In this document: positions 58,359-64,000 of the stretch, in pieces | Layout: every line of letters starts with the position of its first letter | Position numbering within the stretch: the stretch's first letter is position 1 | Assembly: GCF_009469605.1 (NCBI RefSeq) | Contig: NZ_SSXU01000018.1 | Location: forward strand, 1-64,000 | Length of the DNA: 64,000 nt | Source of the DNA: Zoogloea sp. 1C4 | GTDB taxonomy: Bacteria; Pseudomonadota; Gammaproteobacteria; Burkholderiales; Rhodocyclaceae | Reading direction: 5' to 3' | The notes under the pieces: generated by a model | What the model saw: the letters and a program-made list of their open reading frames with translations, nothing else | Databases searched by the model: none | What the model was told of the DNA's origin: nothing | Position numbers and translations under genes: made by a program

Positions 58359-58390
58359 CCGCCGGCCGGGTTGCCCTGCCGGCGGTTTTT
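58359..58390 (+). terminator. Terminator between nirS and the c551 gene
   Basis: CCGCCGGC pairs with GCCGGCGG around an 11-base loop and is followed by TTTTT at 58386-58390, a typical intrinsic terminator. It lies 13 bp after the nirS stop and should make most nirS mRNA monocistronic, with readthrough to the cytochrome gene 20 bp further on. Confidence 0.88.
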
Positions 58391-58409
58391 CGCTCAGAAG
58401 GAGGATGCA

Positions 58410-58724
58410 ATGAAATACTCGCTGATTCTCGCCGCCCTGCTCGGCACCCTCGCCAGCGGCAGCGCGCTGGCCGATCCGGCCGCCGCCGCCCAGAAAGCCG
58501 GCTGCATGGCCTGCCATGCCATGGACAAGAAGCTCGTCGGCCCGGCCTTCAAGGACATCGCCGCCAAGTACAAGGGCCAGGGCGACGCCGTGGCCAAGCT
58601 GTCCGACAAGGTCCGCAAGGGCGGCGCCGGCGTGTGGGGCCCGATCCCCATGCCGCCCAACCCCGCGGAAAAGATCAGCGACGGCGACCTGAAGGACGTC
58701 GTGGGCTGGATTCTGAAGGGCTGA
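58410..58724 (+). CDS. nirM: Cytochrome c551/c552 (NirM-like)
   Basis: This 104-aa periplasmic class I cytochrome has a signal peptide (ending ALADP), the heme site CMACH (C32, C35, H36) and the axial methionine M81 in GPIPMPPNP. It probably carries electrons to NirS. A strong AAGGAGG ribosome binding site precedes the ATG. It follows nirS after a terminator, with no separate promoter obvious, so expression may depend on readthrough. It is followed by an inverted repeat at 58743-58768. Confidence 0.92.
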   Translation: MKYSLILAALLGTLASGSALADPAAAAQKAGCMACHAMDKKLVGPAFKDIAAKYKGQGDAVAKLSDKVRKGGAGVWGPIPMPPNPAEKISDGDLKDVVGWILKG

Positions 58725-58742
58725 CCTGCGCCCTGCAGGACG

Positions 58743-58768
58743 AAAGGCGGAGCCGAGGCTCCGCCTTT
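58743..58768. terminator. Hairpin after the c551 gene
   Basis: AAAGGCGGAGCC and GGCTCCGCCTTT form a perfect 12-bp stem with a 2-base loop, followed by GTCGTTTT. It lies 18 bp after the cytochrome stop and just before the end of the convergent IMPACT-family gene, so it probably terminates both. Confidence 0.85.
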
Positions 58769-58775
58769 GTCGTTT

Positions 58776-59369
58776 TCAGCCCTCGTCCGCGATCCACCTC
58801 AAGCGCCCGTGGGCAGCCTCGCCCAACCGCGCCACCAGCGCATCGGCGGCGCTTTCCGGCAGCTTGAAGCGGAAGACCACCTCGTCAGCATGGGTCACAT
58901 CCGCGATCTCGGCACCGGCCAGTTCCAGCTCGCGCCGTAACAGCCCCTCCAGCGCGTAGGGCACGGCGCAGGCAAGCGTCCGCTGGCGCACGATCGCCAC
59001 CTTGGTCGCCGTCAGCAGGGCCTGGGCCACCGCGTCGGTGTAGGCCCGCACCAGCCCGCCGGCGCCCAGCTTCACCCCGCCGTAGTAACGCACCACCGTC
59101 GCCAGCACGCCATCCAGATCCTGGTGACGCAGCACGTCGAGCATCGGCCGCCCCGCCGTGCCGCCCGGCTCGCCGTCATCCACCGCCGCCGACTGACCAC
59201 CCGCCAGCAGCGCCCAGCACACGTGGGCCGCACCCGGATGCGCAGCGCGCAGCTCGGCCACCCGCCGCTGGGCCGCGGCCCGGTCGGCCATCGGTTCGAC
59301 GCAGCCGATGAAGCGGCTTTTCTTGATCAGGATTTCGCTGTGGGCAGGCGCGGCAAGGGTCTGGGACAT
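58776..59369 (-). CDS. YigZ/IMPACT-family protein
   Basis: This 197-aa cytoplasmic protein has the UPF0029/IMPACT N-terminal domain with KKSRFIGCVEPM and the signature GEPGGTAGRPMLDVL near residue 72, then DGVLATVVRYYGGVKLGAGG and a C-terminal ferredoxin-like DUF1949 domain. Its function is unknown. It is the only gene on the minus strand inside the nir cluster. I chose the ATG at 59369; a longer frame from 59453 would run over the FNR box. Confidence 0.9.
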   Translation of the reverse strand: MSQTLAAPAHSEILIKKSRFIGCVEPMADRAAAQRRVAELRAAHPGAAHVCWALLAGGQSAAVDDGEPGGTAGRPMLDVLRHQDLDGVLATVVRYYGGVKLGAGGLVRAYTDAVAQALLTATKVAIVRQRTLACAVPYALEGLLRRELELAGAEIADVTHADEVVFRFKLPESAADALVARLGEAAHGRLRWIADEG

Positions 59370-59439
59370 GGGCCGGAAGGGCGGTGAGACGGGCACCCAA
59401 GGATAACGAAATTCGCCCCAGCCACCCGCGCCGGCCCAC

Positions 59440-59453
59440 TTGATGCCCATCAA
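59440..59453. promoter_or_regulatory. FNR/DNR box upstream of nirC
   Basis: TTGATGCCCATCAA is a perfect FNR-type palindrome (TTGAT-N4-ATCAA). Its centre is about 61 bp before the nirC start, giving the heme d1 genes their own anaerobic and NO-responsive promoter separate from nirS. Confidence 0.88.
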
Positions 59454-59507
59454 TGACCCTGCTGGCCGGTCGACCTACTGTGGCGGCGTTACCTGAAGGA
59501 GTGTCCG

Positions 59508-59858
59508 ATGGACCGTCCGCTGCTGATCCATGTGGCCGTGCTGCTGGGCCTCACCGCCCTGGCGGTGAGCACCGCCCAGTCCGCCGAACCGCCCCAGCCC
59601 GACCCGGCCCGCCAGCAGGCGCTGGTGCACCTGGTGCGCCAGGACTGCGGCTCTTGCCACGGCATGCGCCTCGCTGGCGGCCTCGGCCCGGCCCTCACTC
59701 CGGCGCGGCTGGCCGACTGGCCGGACGATTCCCTCGTCGCCACCATCCTCCACGGCCGCCCCGGAACCGCCATGCCCGGCTGGCAGCGCTTCGTGACCGA
59801 AGCCGAAGCCGGCTGGATTGTCGCCCGCCTCAAGCAAGGCTTCCCGCCCCTGGACTGA
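59508..59858 (+). CDS. nirC: c-type cytochrome NirC
   Basis: This 116-aa periplasmic protein has a signal peptide (ending TAQSAEP), one heme site CGSCH (C47, C50, H51) and a candidate axial methionine M89 (GTAMPGW). NirC is thought to pass electrons in heme d1 maturation or to NirS. It heads the nirC-F-DL-G-H operon with an FNR/DNR box upstream and is 2 bp before nirF. Confidence 0.92.
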   Translation: MDRPLLIHVAVLLGLTALAVSTAQSAEPPQPDPARQQALVHLVRQDCGSCHGMRLAGGLGPALTPARLADWPDDSLVATILHGRPGTAMPGWQRFVTEAEAGWIVARLKQGFPPLD

Positions 59859-59860
59859 TC

Positions 59861-61045
59861 ATGCGCGCCCTCAAGCAACTCACCGCCGCCCTCCTCGCCA
59901 GCCTGGCCCTTGCCGGCTGCAGCAACCTGCCCGCCGACGCCGTGCGCGGCACCGGCGACCTGGGCGTCGTCATCGAACGCGCCGCCGGCCGCGTGAAGGT
60001 GGTCGAGCACAGCCACGACAGCATCCTCGGCACCGTCGACGGCCTCGGCGACCTCTCCCACGCCCACGTGGCCTTCTCGCGCGACGCCCGCTACGCCTAC
60101 GTGTTCGGCCGCGACGGCGGGCTCACCAAGGTCGATCTGCTCGCCCGGCGCATCGACCGGCGGGTGATCCAGGCCGGCAATTCCATCGGCGGCTCGGTGT
60201 CCCAGGATGGCCGGCTGGTGGTCGCCCAGAACTACGAGCCCGGCGGCATCAAGGCCTTCGACGCCGACACCCTCGAGCTCGTCGCCGACGTGCCCGCCGA
60301 ATACGCCCCGGGCAAGTTCTCCCGCGTGGTGGGCCTGGCCGACATCTCCGGCCAGCGCTTCGTGTATGCGCTGTTCGACGCCGACGAGATCCGCGTCACC
60401 GATTTCTCCGACCCGAAGCATCCGGTCACCACCCGCTACCCCGCCGGCCGCCAGCCCTACGACGGCCTGGTGACGCCCGACGGGCGCTACTTCCTGGCCG
60501 GGCTGTTCGGCGAGGACGGCATCTCGCTCCTCGACCTGTGGAAGCCCGAGGCCGGCGCGAAGAAGATCCTCGCCGGCTACGGCCGCGGCGAAGAAAAACT
60601 GCCGGTCTTCAAGATGCCCCACCTGCGCGGCTGGTCCCTGGCCGCCGGGCAGGCCTGGCTGCCCGCCATCGGCCGCCACGAGGTGCTCGTCGCCGACGCC
60701 GCCAGCTGGAAGGAGACCGGCCGCGTGGCCGTGAAAGGCCAGCCGGTGTTCGTGATGGCCCGGCCCGACGGGCGCCAGGTGTGGGTCAACTTCGCCTTCC
60801 CCGACAACGAGTGGGTGCAGGTGATCGACACCGTCGAGAAGCGCGTGATCCACACCTTCAGCCCCGGCAAGGCCGTGCTGCACATGGAATTCACCCCCCG
60901 CGGCGGCGAGGTGTGGCTGTCCGCCCGGGACAGCAACCGGGTGACGGTGATGGATACCGCCAGTTTCGCGGTCCGCCGCGAGCTTGCTGCCGACGCGCCC
61001 TCCGGCATCTTCTTCACCTCCCGCGCCCAGCGGATCGGATTCTGA
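59861..61045 (+). CDS. nirF: Heme d1 biosynthesis protein NirF
   Basis: This 394-aa lipoprotein (lipobox LAGC, C20) is an eight-bladed propeller related to the d1 domain of NirS. It catalyses a late step in heme d1 formation; in other species it dehydrogenates or binds dihydro-heme d1. Histidines H50 and H52 in VEHSHDS are candidates for the conserved functional histidine known near this point. It is 2 bp after nirC and 1 bp before nirDL. Confidence 0.95.
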   Translation: MRALKQLTAALLASLALAGCSNLPADAVRGTGDLGVVIERAAGRVKVVEHSHDSILGTVDGLGDLSHAHVAFSRDARYAYVFGRDGGLTKVDLLARRIDRRVIQAGNSIGGSVSQDGRLVVAQNYEPGGIKAFDADTLELVADVPAEYAPGKFSRVVGLADISGQRFVYALFDADEIRVTDFSDPKHPVTTRYPAGRQPYDGLVTPDGRYFLAGLFGEDGISLLDLWKPEAGAKKILAGYGRGEEKLPVFKMPHLRGWSLAAGQAWLPAIGRHEVLVADAASWKETGRVAVKGQPVFVMARPDGRQVWVNFAFPDNEWVQVIDTVEKRVIHTFSPGKAVLHMEFTPRGGEVWLSARDSNRVTVMDTASFAVRRELAADAPSGIFFTSRAQRIGF

Positions 61046-61046
61046 G

Positions 61047-62072
61047 ATGAACGCCACCGACCTCGAATTCCGCCTCCTCAACGATTTCCAGCGCGGCTTT
61101 CCGCTGGTGGCCGAGCCCTGGTCCGCCATTGGCGCCCAGCTTGGCTGTGCGGCATCCGACGTGCTCGCCCAGCTCGCCGCCCTGCGCAACGACGGCAAGA
61201 TCAGCCGCGTCGGCCCGGTCTTCGCCCCCAACCGCATCGGCGCCAGCACCCTCGCCGCGATGGCCGTGCCGACGACCGACCTGCCCCGGGTGGCGGCCAT
61301 CGTCAGCGCCTTCGCCGGCGTCAATCACAACTACCGGCGCGAGCACCGCTACAACCTGTGGTTCGTCGCCAACGCCGGCAGCGAAGCCGAGCTCGCCGAC
61401 CTCCTGGGCACCATGGGCGCCGCCACCGGCTGCCCACCCATCAGCCTGCCGCTGGTCGAGGAATACCACATCGACCTGGGCTTCGACCTCGTCAGCGGCC
61501 GGCGTACCCGCCACGCCGTGGGCCTGTCCGCCGGGCGACGCGAACTCGGCGCTACCGAATGGCGCCTGATCCACGCCCTCCACGACGGCCTGCAGTGGCA
61601 GCCGCGCCCCTTCCGCGCGGTGGCCGACGCTGCCGGGATGAGCGAAGCCCGCGTGCTCGACACCCTCTCCGGCTGGCTCGGCGAAGGCCTGCTGCGGCGC
61701 TTCGGCGTGGTGGTGCGGCACCGTGAGCTCGGCTACCGGGCCAACGCCATGTGTGTGTGGGCCGCGCCGGAAACCGACGTGAGCCGCCTGGGCCACCTGC
61801 TTGCCGGGCAGGACGGCGTGAGCCTGTGCTACCGTCGCAAGAGCCCCGGGCCCGAATGGCCCTACACCCTGTTCTGCATGATCCACGGACACAGCCGCGA
61901 CGCAGTGGAAGCCCGCCGCGACGAGATCGCCGAGAGCGTCGGCCTCGCCGGCCTGCCCGCCGCGGTGCTCTTCTCCACCGACTGCTACAAGCAGTGCGGC
62001 GCCCGCTACCACCGCCCCGACGCCGCCAGCCCGCGCCACCTCAGCCAGCCCCTTCCGGGCCTCGCCGCATGA
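61047..62072 (+). CDS. nirDL: Siroheme decarboxylase NirDL fusion
   Basis: This 341-aa protein is a fusion of two AsnC/Lrp-like units. The N-terminal half has NHNYRREHRYNLWFV with H94 and H100, as in NirD/NirG proteins; the C-terminal half (from about 170) has YRRKSPGPEWPYTLFCMIHG, as in NirL/NirH. Together with NirG and NirH it removes acetate side-chain carboxylates from siroheme to give didecarboxysiroheme. It overlaps nirG by ATGA. Despite its Lrp-like folds it is an enzyme, not a regulator. Confidence 0.93.
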   Translation: MNATDLEFRLLNDFQRGFPLVAEPWSAIGAQLGCAASDVLAQLAALRNDGKISRVGPVFAPNRIGASTLAAMAVPTTDLPRVAAIVSAFAGVNHNYRREHRYNLWFVANAGSEAELADLLGTMGAATGCPPISLPLVEEYHIDLGFDLVSGRRTRHAVGLSAGRRELGATEWRLIHALHDGLQWQPRPFRAVADAAGMSEARVLDTLSGWLGEGLLRRFGVVVRHRELGYRANAMCVWAAPETDVSRLGHLLAGQDGVSLCYRRKSPGPEWPYTLFCMIHGHSRDAVEARRDEIAESVGLAGLPAAVLFSTDCYKQCGARYHRPDAASPRHLSQPLPGLAA

Positions 62073-62545
62073 GCACGCCTGCCCGCCCCGCCCCCGCGGC
62101 TCTCGACGAGCTCGACCGGCGCATCATCAACGCCCTGCAGGGCGGCTTTCCGATCTCCGACGAGCCCTACCGGGAGGTGGCCGAATCCCTCGGTACCACC
62201 GAGGCCGAGCTCCTCGCCCGGCTCGAACGCCTGCTCGCCGACAAGGTGCTGACCCGCTTCGGCCCGATGTTCCAGATCGAACGCCTGGGCGGCCGCTTCG
62301 TGCTCGCCGCCCAGGCCGTGCCCGAGGACCGCTTCGCCGAGGTCACCGAGTTGGTCAACGCCCTGCCCGAGGTCGCCCACAACTACCGCCGCGAGCACCG
62401 CCTCAACATGTGGTTCGTGCTCGCCACAGAAACCCCCGACGGCATCGCCGACGCCACCCGGCGCATCGAGGCCGCCACCGGGCTGCCGGTCTTCGCCTTT
62501 CCCAAGCTGCGCGAATTCTTCGTGGACATGAGGCTCAAGGCATGA
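62069..62545 (+). CDS. nirG: Siroheme decarboxylase subunit NirG
   Basis: This 158-aa protein has one Lrp-like unit with an N-terminal helix-turn-helix-like part and the motif HNYRREHRLNMWFVLATE, nearly the same as in the first half of NirDL. It ends LREFFVDMRLKA. It works with NirDL and NirH in decarboxylating siroheme. It overlaps nirDL upstream and nirH downstream, each by ATGA. Confidence 0.92.
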   Translation: MSTPARPAPAALDELDRRIINALQGGFPISDEPYREVAESLGTTEAELLARLERLLADKVLTRFGPMFQIERLGGRFVLAAQAVPEDRFAEVTELVNALPEVAHNYRREHRLNMWFVLATETPDGIADATRRIEAATGLPVFAFPKLREFFVDMRLKA

Positions 62546-63036
62546 CTTCCCCCCTTCCGCCCGACGACCTGGACCGTCGCCTCGTCATCGCCACCCAGGC
62601 CGGCCTGCCGCTGGTGCCGCGGCCCTACGACCTGCTCGCCGAACAGCTCGGCGTGAGCCCCGACGAGGTGAAACGTCGCCTCGCCGCAATGCTCGACGCT
62701 GGCCGCATCCGACGCATCGGCGCGGTGCCCAACCACTACGCCATCGGCTACACCGCCAACGGCATGTCGGTGTGGGATGTGGACGACGCGCGCATCGCCG
62801 AGCTCGGCGAAACCATCGGCCGGCTGGATTTCGTCACCCACTGCTACGAACGCCCCCGCGCCCTGCCCGACTGGCCCTACAACCTTTTCGCGATGGTGCA
62901 CGGCCACGACCGCGCCACCGTGCTCGCCCACATCGACGAGATCGCCGCCCTCCTCGGCCCGGCCTGCCGCAGCCATGACGTGCTGTTCTCCAGCGCCATC
63001 CTCAAGAAGGCCGGCCTGCGCATCGGCGAAAGTTGA
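62542..63036 (+). CDS. nirH: Siroheme decarboxylase subunit NirH
   Basis: This 164-aa protein has the second type of Lrp-like unit, with YERPRALPDWPYNLFAMVHG matching the second half of NirDL, and ends DVLFSSAILKKAGLRI. It completes the siroheme decarboxylase set. It overlaps nirG by ATGA. In other nir clusters nirJ follows; here a gap of 140 bp and an unrelated lipoprotein gene follow instead. Confidence 0.92.
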   Translation: MTSPLPPDDLDRRLVIATQAGLPLVPRPYDLLAEQLGVSPDEVKRRLAAMLDAGRIRRIGAVPNHYAIGYTANGMSVWDVDDARIAELGETIGRLDFVTHCYERPRALPDWPYNLFAMVHGHDRATVLAHIDEIAALLGPACRSHDVLFSSAILKKAGLRIGES

Positions 63037-63176
63037 CCTGGACCAAACAACCCGCATTCAGCCCTGGCGCGCTCCCTGGCGGCTGATACATTCAAATTGG
63101 CTGGCCCGGACACCGGCCGGACCGGTGGTTTCCGGTGCAGACCAGCCAACTACGAGAACAAGTCAGGGAGCGCAAG

Positions 63177-63893
63177 ATGAACGTCCGCTTATGCCATGCG
63201 GCGATTGCGGTCGCCATCCTCACCGGTTGTGCGACTGCTCCGCAGAATCCCATCGCCCTTTCCGAAACCGCCGCCAGCGCTCAGGGTGGTCGCATCGGTG
63301 TCGCCATCGCACCGCTGCCCGCGCCGGATACCTATTTCCCCGGCGCCGACTGCCTGCTGTGCTACGCCACCGCCGCCGCCACCAACTCGGCCCTCACCAC
63401 CCAGACCAAGACCCTCTCGGCCAGCGACGCCCTGCCCCTGCGCGAGGAGATCGCCGCCCTCCTGAAAAAGCGCGGCGCCGACGTGAAGGTGATCGACGGT
63501 GAAGTGAAGATCGACGCCCTGCCGGACTTCGCCAGCCAGGCGCCGAACGTCGCCCCGAAGGACTACCGCGGCCTCGGCCAGCAGCACCAGATCGATCACC
63601 TCGTGATGATCCGCGTCACCACGGTCGGCTTCACCCGCAACTACGCCAGCTACGTCCCGACCAGCGATCCGAAAGCCACCTTCAACGGCGCGGGCTACAT
63701 GATCGACATGAAGACCAACGCCTACGAGTGGTATCTGCCCGTGGCCGTCATCAAGAGCGCCGACAAGGTGTGGGACGAACCGCCGGCCTACCCCGGCCTC
63801 ACCAACGCCTTTTACCAGGCCATCGAAATCGGGCGCGACCAGTTTCTGAAACCCTTTGCCAGCAACGGGGCCACCGCGAGCACCTCAAAATGA
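63177..63893 (+). CDS. Lipoprotein of unknown function
   Basis: This 238-aa lipoprotein has a lipobox LTGC (C18). The mature part includes GRIGVAIAPLPAPDTYFPGA, a cysteine pair in DCLLCYA, and LLKKRGADVKVIDGEVKI, which resembles proteins of envelope-assembly clusters with a GNA1162-like fold, but I cannot assign a family. An AGGGAGCGCAAG ribosome binding site marks the ATG. Its stop overlaps the start of the next exported protein (ATGA). Confidence 0.8.
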   Translation: MNVRLCHAAIAVAILTGCATAPQNPIALSETAASAQGGRIGVAIAPLPAPDTYFPGADCLLCYATAAATNSALTTQTKTLSASDALPLREEIAALLKKRGADVKVIDGEVKIDALPDFASQAPNVAPKDYRGLGQQHQIDHLVMIRVTTVGFTRNYASYVPTSDPKATFNGAGYMIDMKTNAYEWYLPVAVIKSADKVWDEPPAYPGLTNAFYQAIEIGRDQFLKPFASNGATASTSK

Positions 63894-64000
63894 CCCGGCG
63901 CCCATCCTGGCGAAGACGCTGGCTGGCCGCATTGACGCTGATGACGCTCGCCGGCAGCAGCCTCGCCGACGAGCCGCTGCCCCGCTGGTCGCTGCAACTG
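63890..64000 (+). CDS. Exported protein, cut by the window end
   Basis: Only the first 37 codons are in the window. They encode a basic start (MTRRPSWRRRW) and a signal peptide (LAALTLMTLAGSSLADE), so the protein is exported. It overlaps the lipoprotein gene by ATGA and is probably its functional partner. Nothing more can be said. Confidence 0.7.
   Translation, partial: MTRRPSWRRRWLAALTLMTLAGSSLADEPLPRWSLQL

Noticed and set aside
59370-59453. N-terminal extension of the YigZ/IMPACT protein to 59453
   Set aside because: The extension lies over the nirC FNR box and promoter and is not part of the family domain.
61047-63036. Reading nirDL, nirG and nirH as AsnC/Lrp transcription regulators
   Set aside because: The conserved histidine motifs, tandem coupling and position in a heme d1 cluster mark them as siroheme decarboxylase subunits.

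Overview
The window is high-GC DNA in which nearly every base belongs to a tightly packed gene. It suggests the chromosome of a denitrifying betaproteobacterium, most likely Rhodocyclales (the Azoarcus/Thauera/Zoogloea neighbourhood). The grounds are cytochrome cd1 nitrite reductase with a heme d1 cluster of nirDL-G-H layout, a long-form QueF, DUF2782 and DUF484 proteins, and a PHB-depolymerase-like esterase. The genus is an inference. No rRNA or tRNA gene, insertion sequence, prophage or plasmid gene was seen.

Layout. 1-1244: CRISPR array (16 repeats, 15 spacers) with an AT-rich leader-like flank, and no cas gene inside the window. 1245-1894: no convincing gene, but about 18 units of a self-complementary 21-bp tandem repeat. 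1895-3547: acyl-CoA ligase. 3548-4192: intergenic, with two copies of a dispersed palindrome. 4193-11246: three-gene transglutaminase / ATP-grasp / transglutaminase operon. 11248-14458 (minus): PepSY - cytochrome b - PepSY - response regulator - histidine kinase operon. 14559-17021: divergent MFS exporter and LysR regulator. 17037-18521: secreted esterase and a small secreted protein. 18745-25212: RND efflux operon with a divergent AcrR/TtgR-type repressor and a recognisable operator. 25219-28851 (minus): beta-helix protein and polysaccharide polymerase-like membrane protein. 28981-32654: overlapping operon with prenyltransferase, HAD phosphatase, small secreted protein, GST, ruvA and a hot-dog thioesterase. 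32663-34095 (minus): PD-(D/E)XK nuclease plus an unknown partner, lying between ruvA and ruvB. 34308-36436: AI-2E-family permease and ruvB. 36473-40444 (minus): winged-helix protein, rlmI, DUF484, dapF and a CoA-binding protein. 40528-45265: sppA, a CpdB-like lipoprotein and a Sel1-repeat protein. 45328-46458 (minus): DUF2782 and LOG-family proteins. 46514-53564: polA, lipoprotein, lytic transglycosylase, queF, murB and a CheZ-like protein. 53843-55418: cupin, alpha/beta hydrolase and ABM monooxygenase. 55581-63036: nitrite reductase and heme d1 cluster. 63177-64000: lipoprotein and the start of another exported protein.

How the genes work together. The clearest unit is nitrite respiration. 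NirS reduces nitrite to nitric oxide, the c551-type cytochrome and NirC are plausible electron carriers, and NirE, NirF, NirDL, NirG and NirH make heme d1. Two perfect FNR/DNR-type boxes sit upstream of nirS (shared with divergent nirE) and of nirC. nirJ and nirN are not in the window. The efflux operon with its repressor and operator is a second self-contained unit. The least understood parts are the transglutaminase/ATP-grasp operon, the PD-(D/E)XK pair, the 21-bp tandem repeats, the 123-bp palindrome between rlmI and the DUF484 gene, and the four copies of a dispersed inverted repeat.
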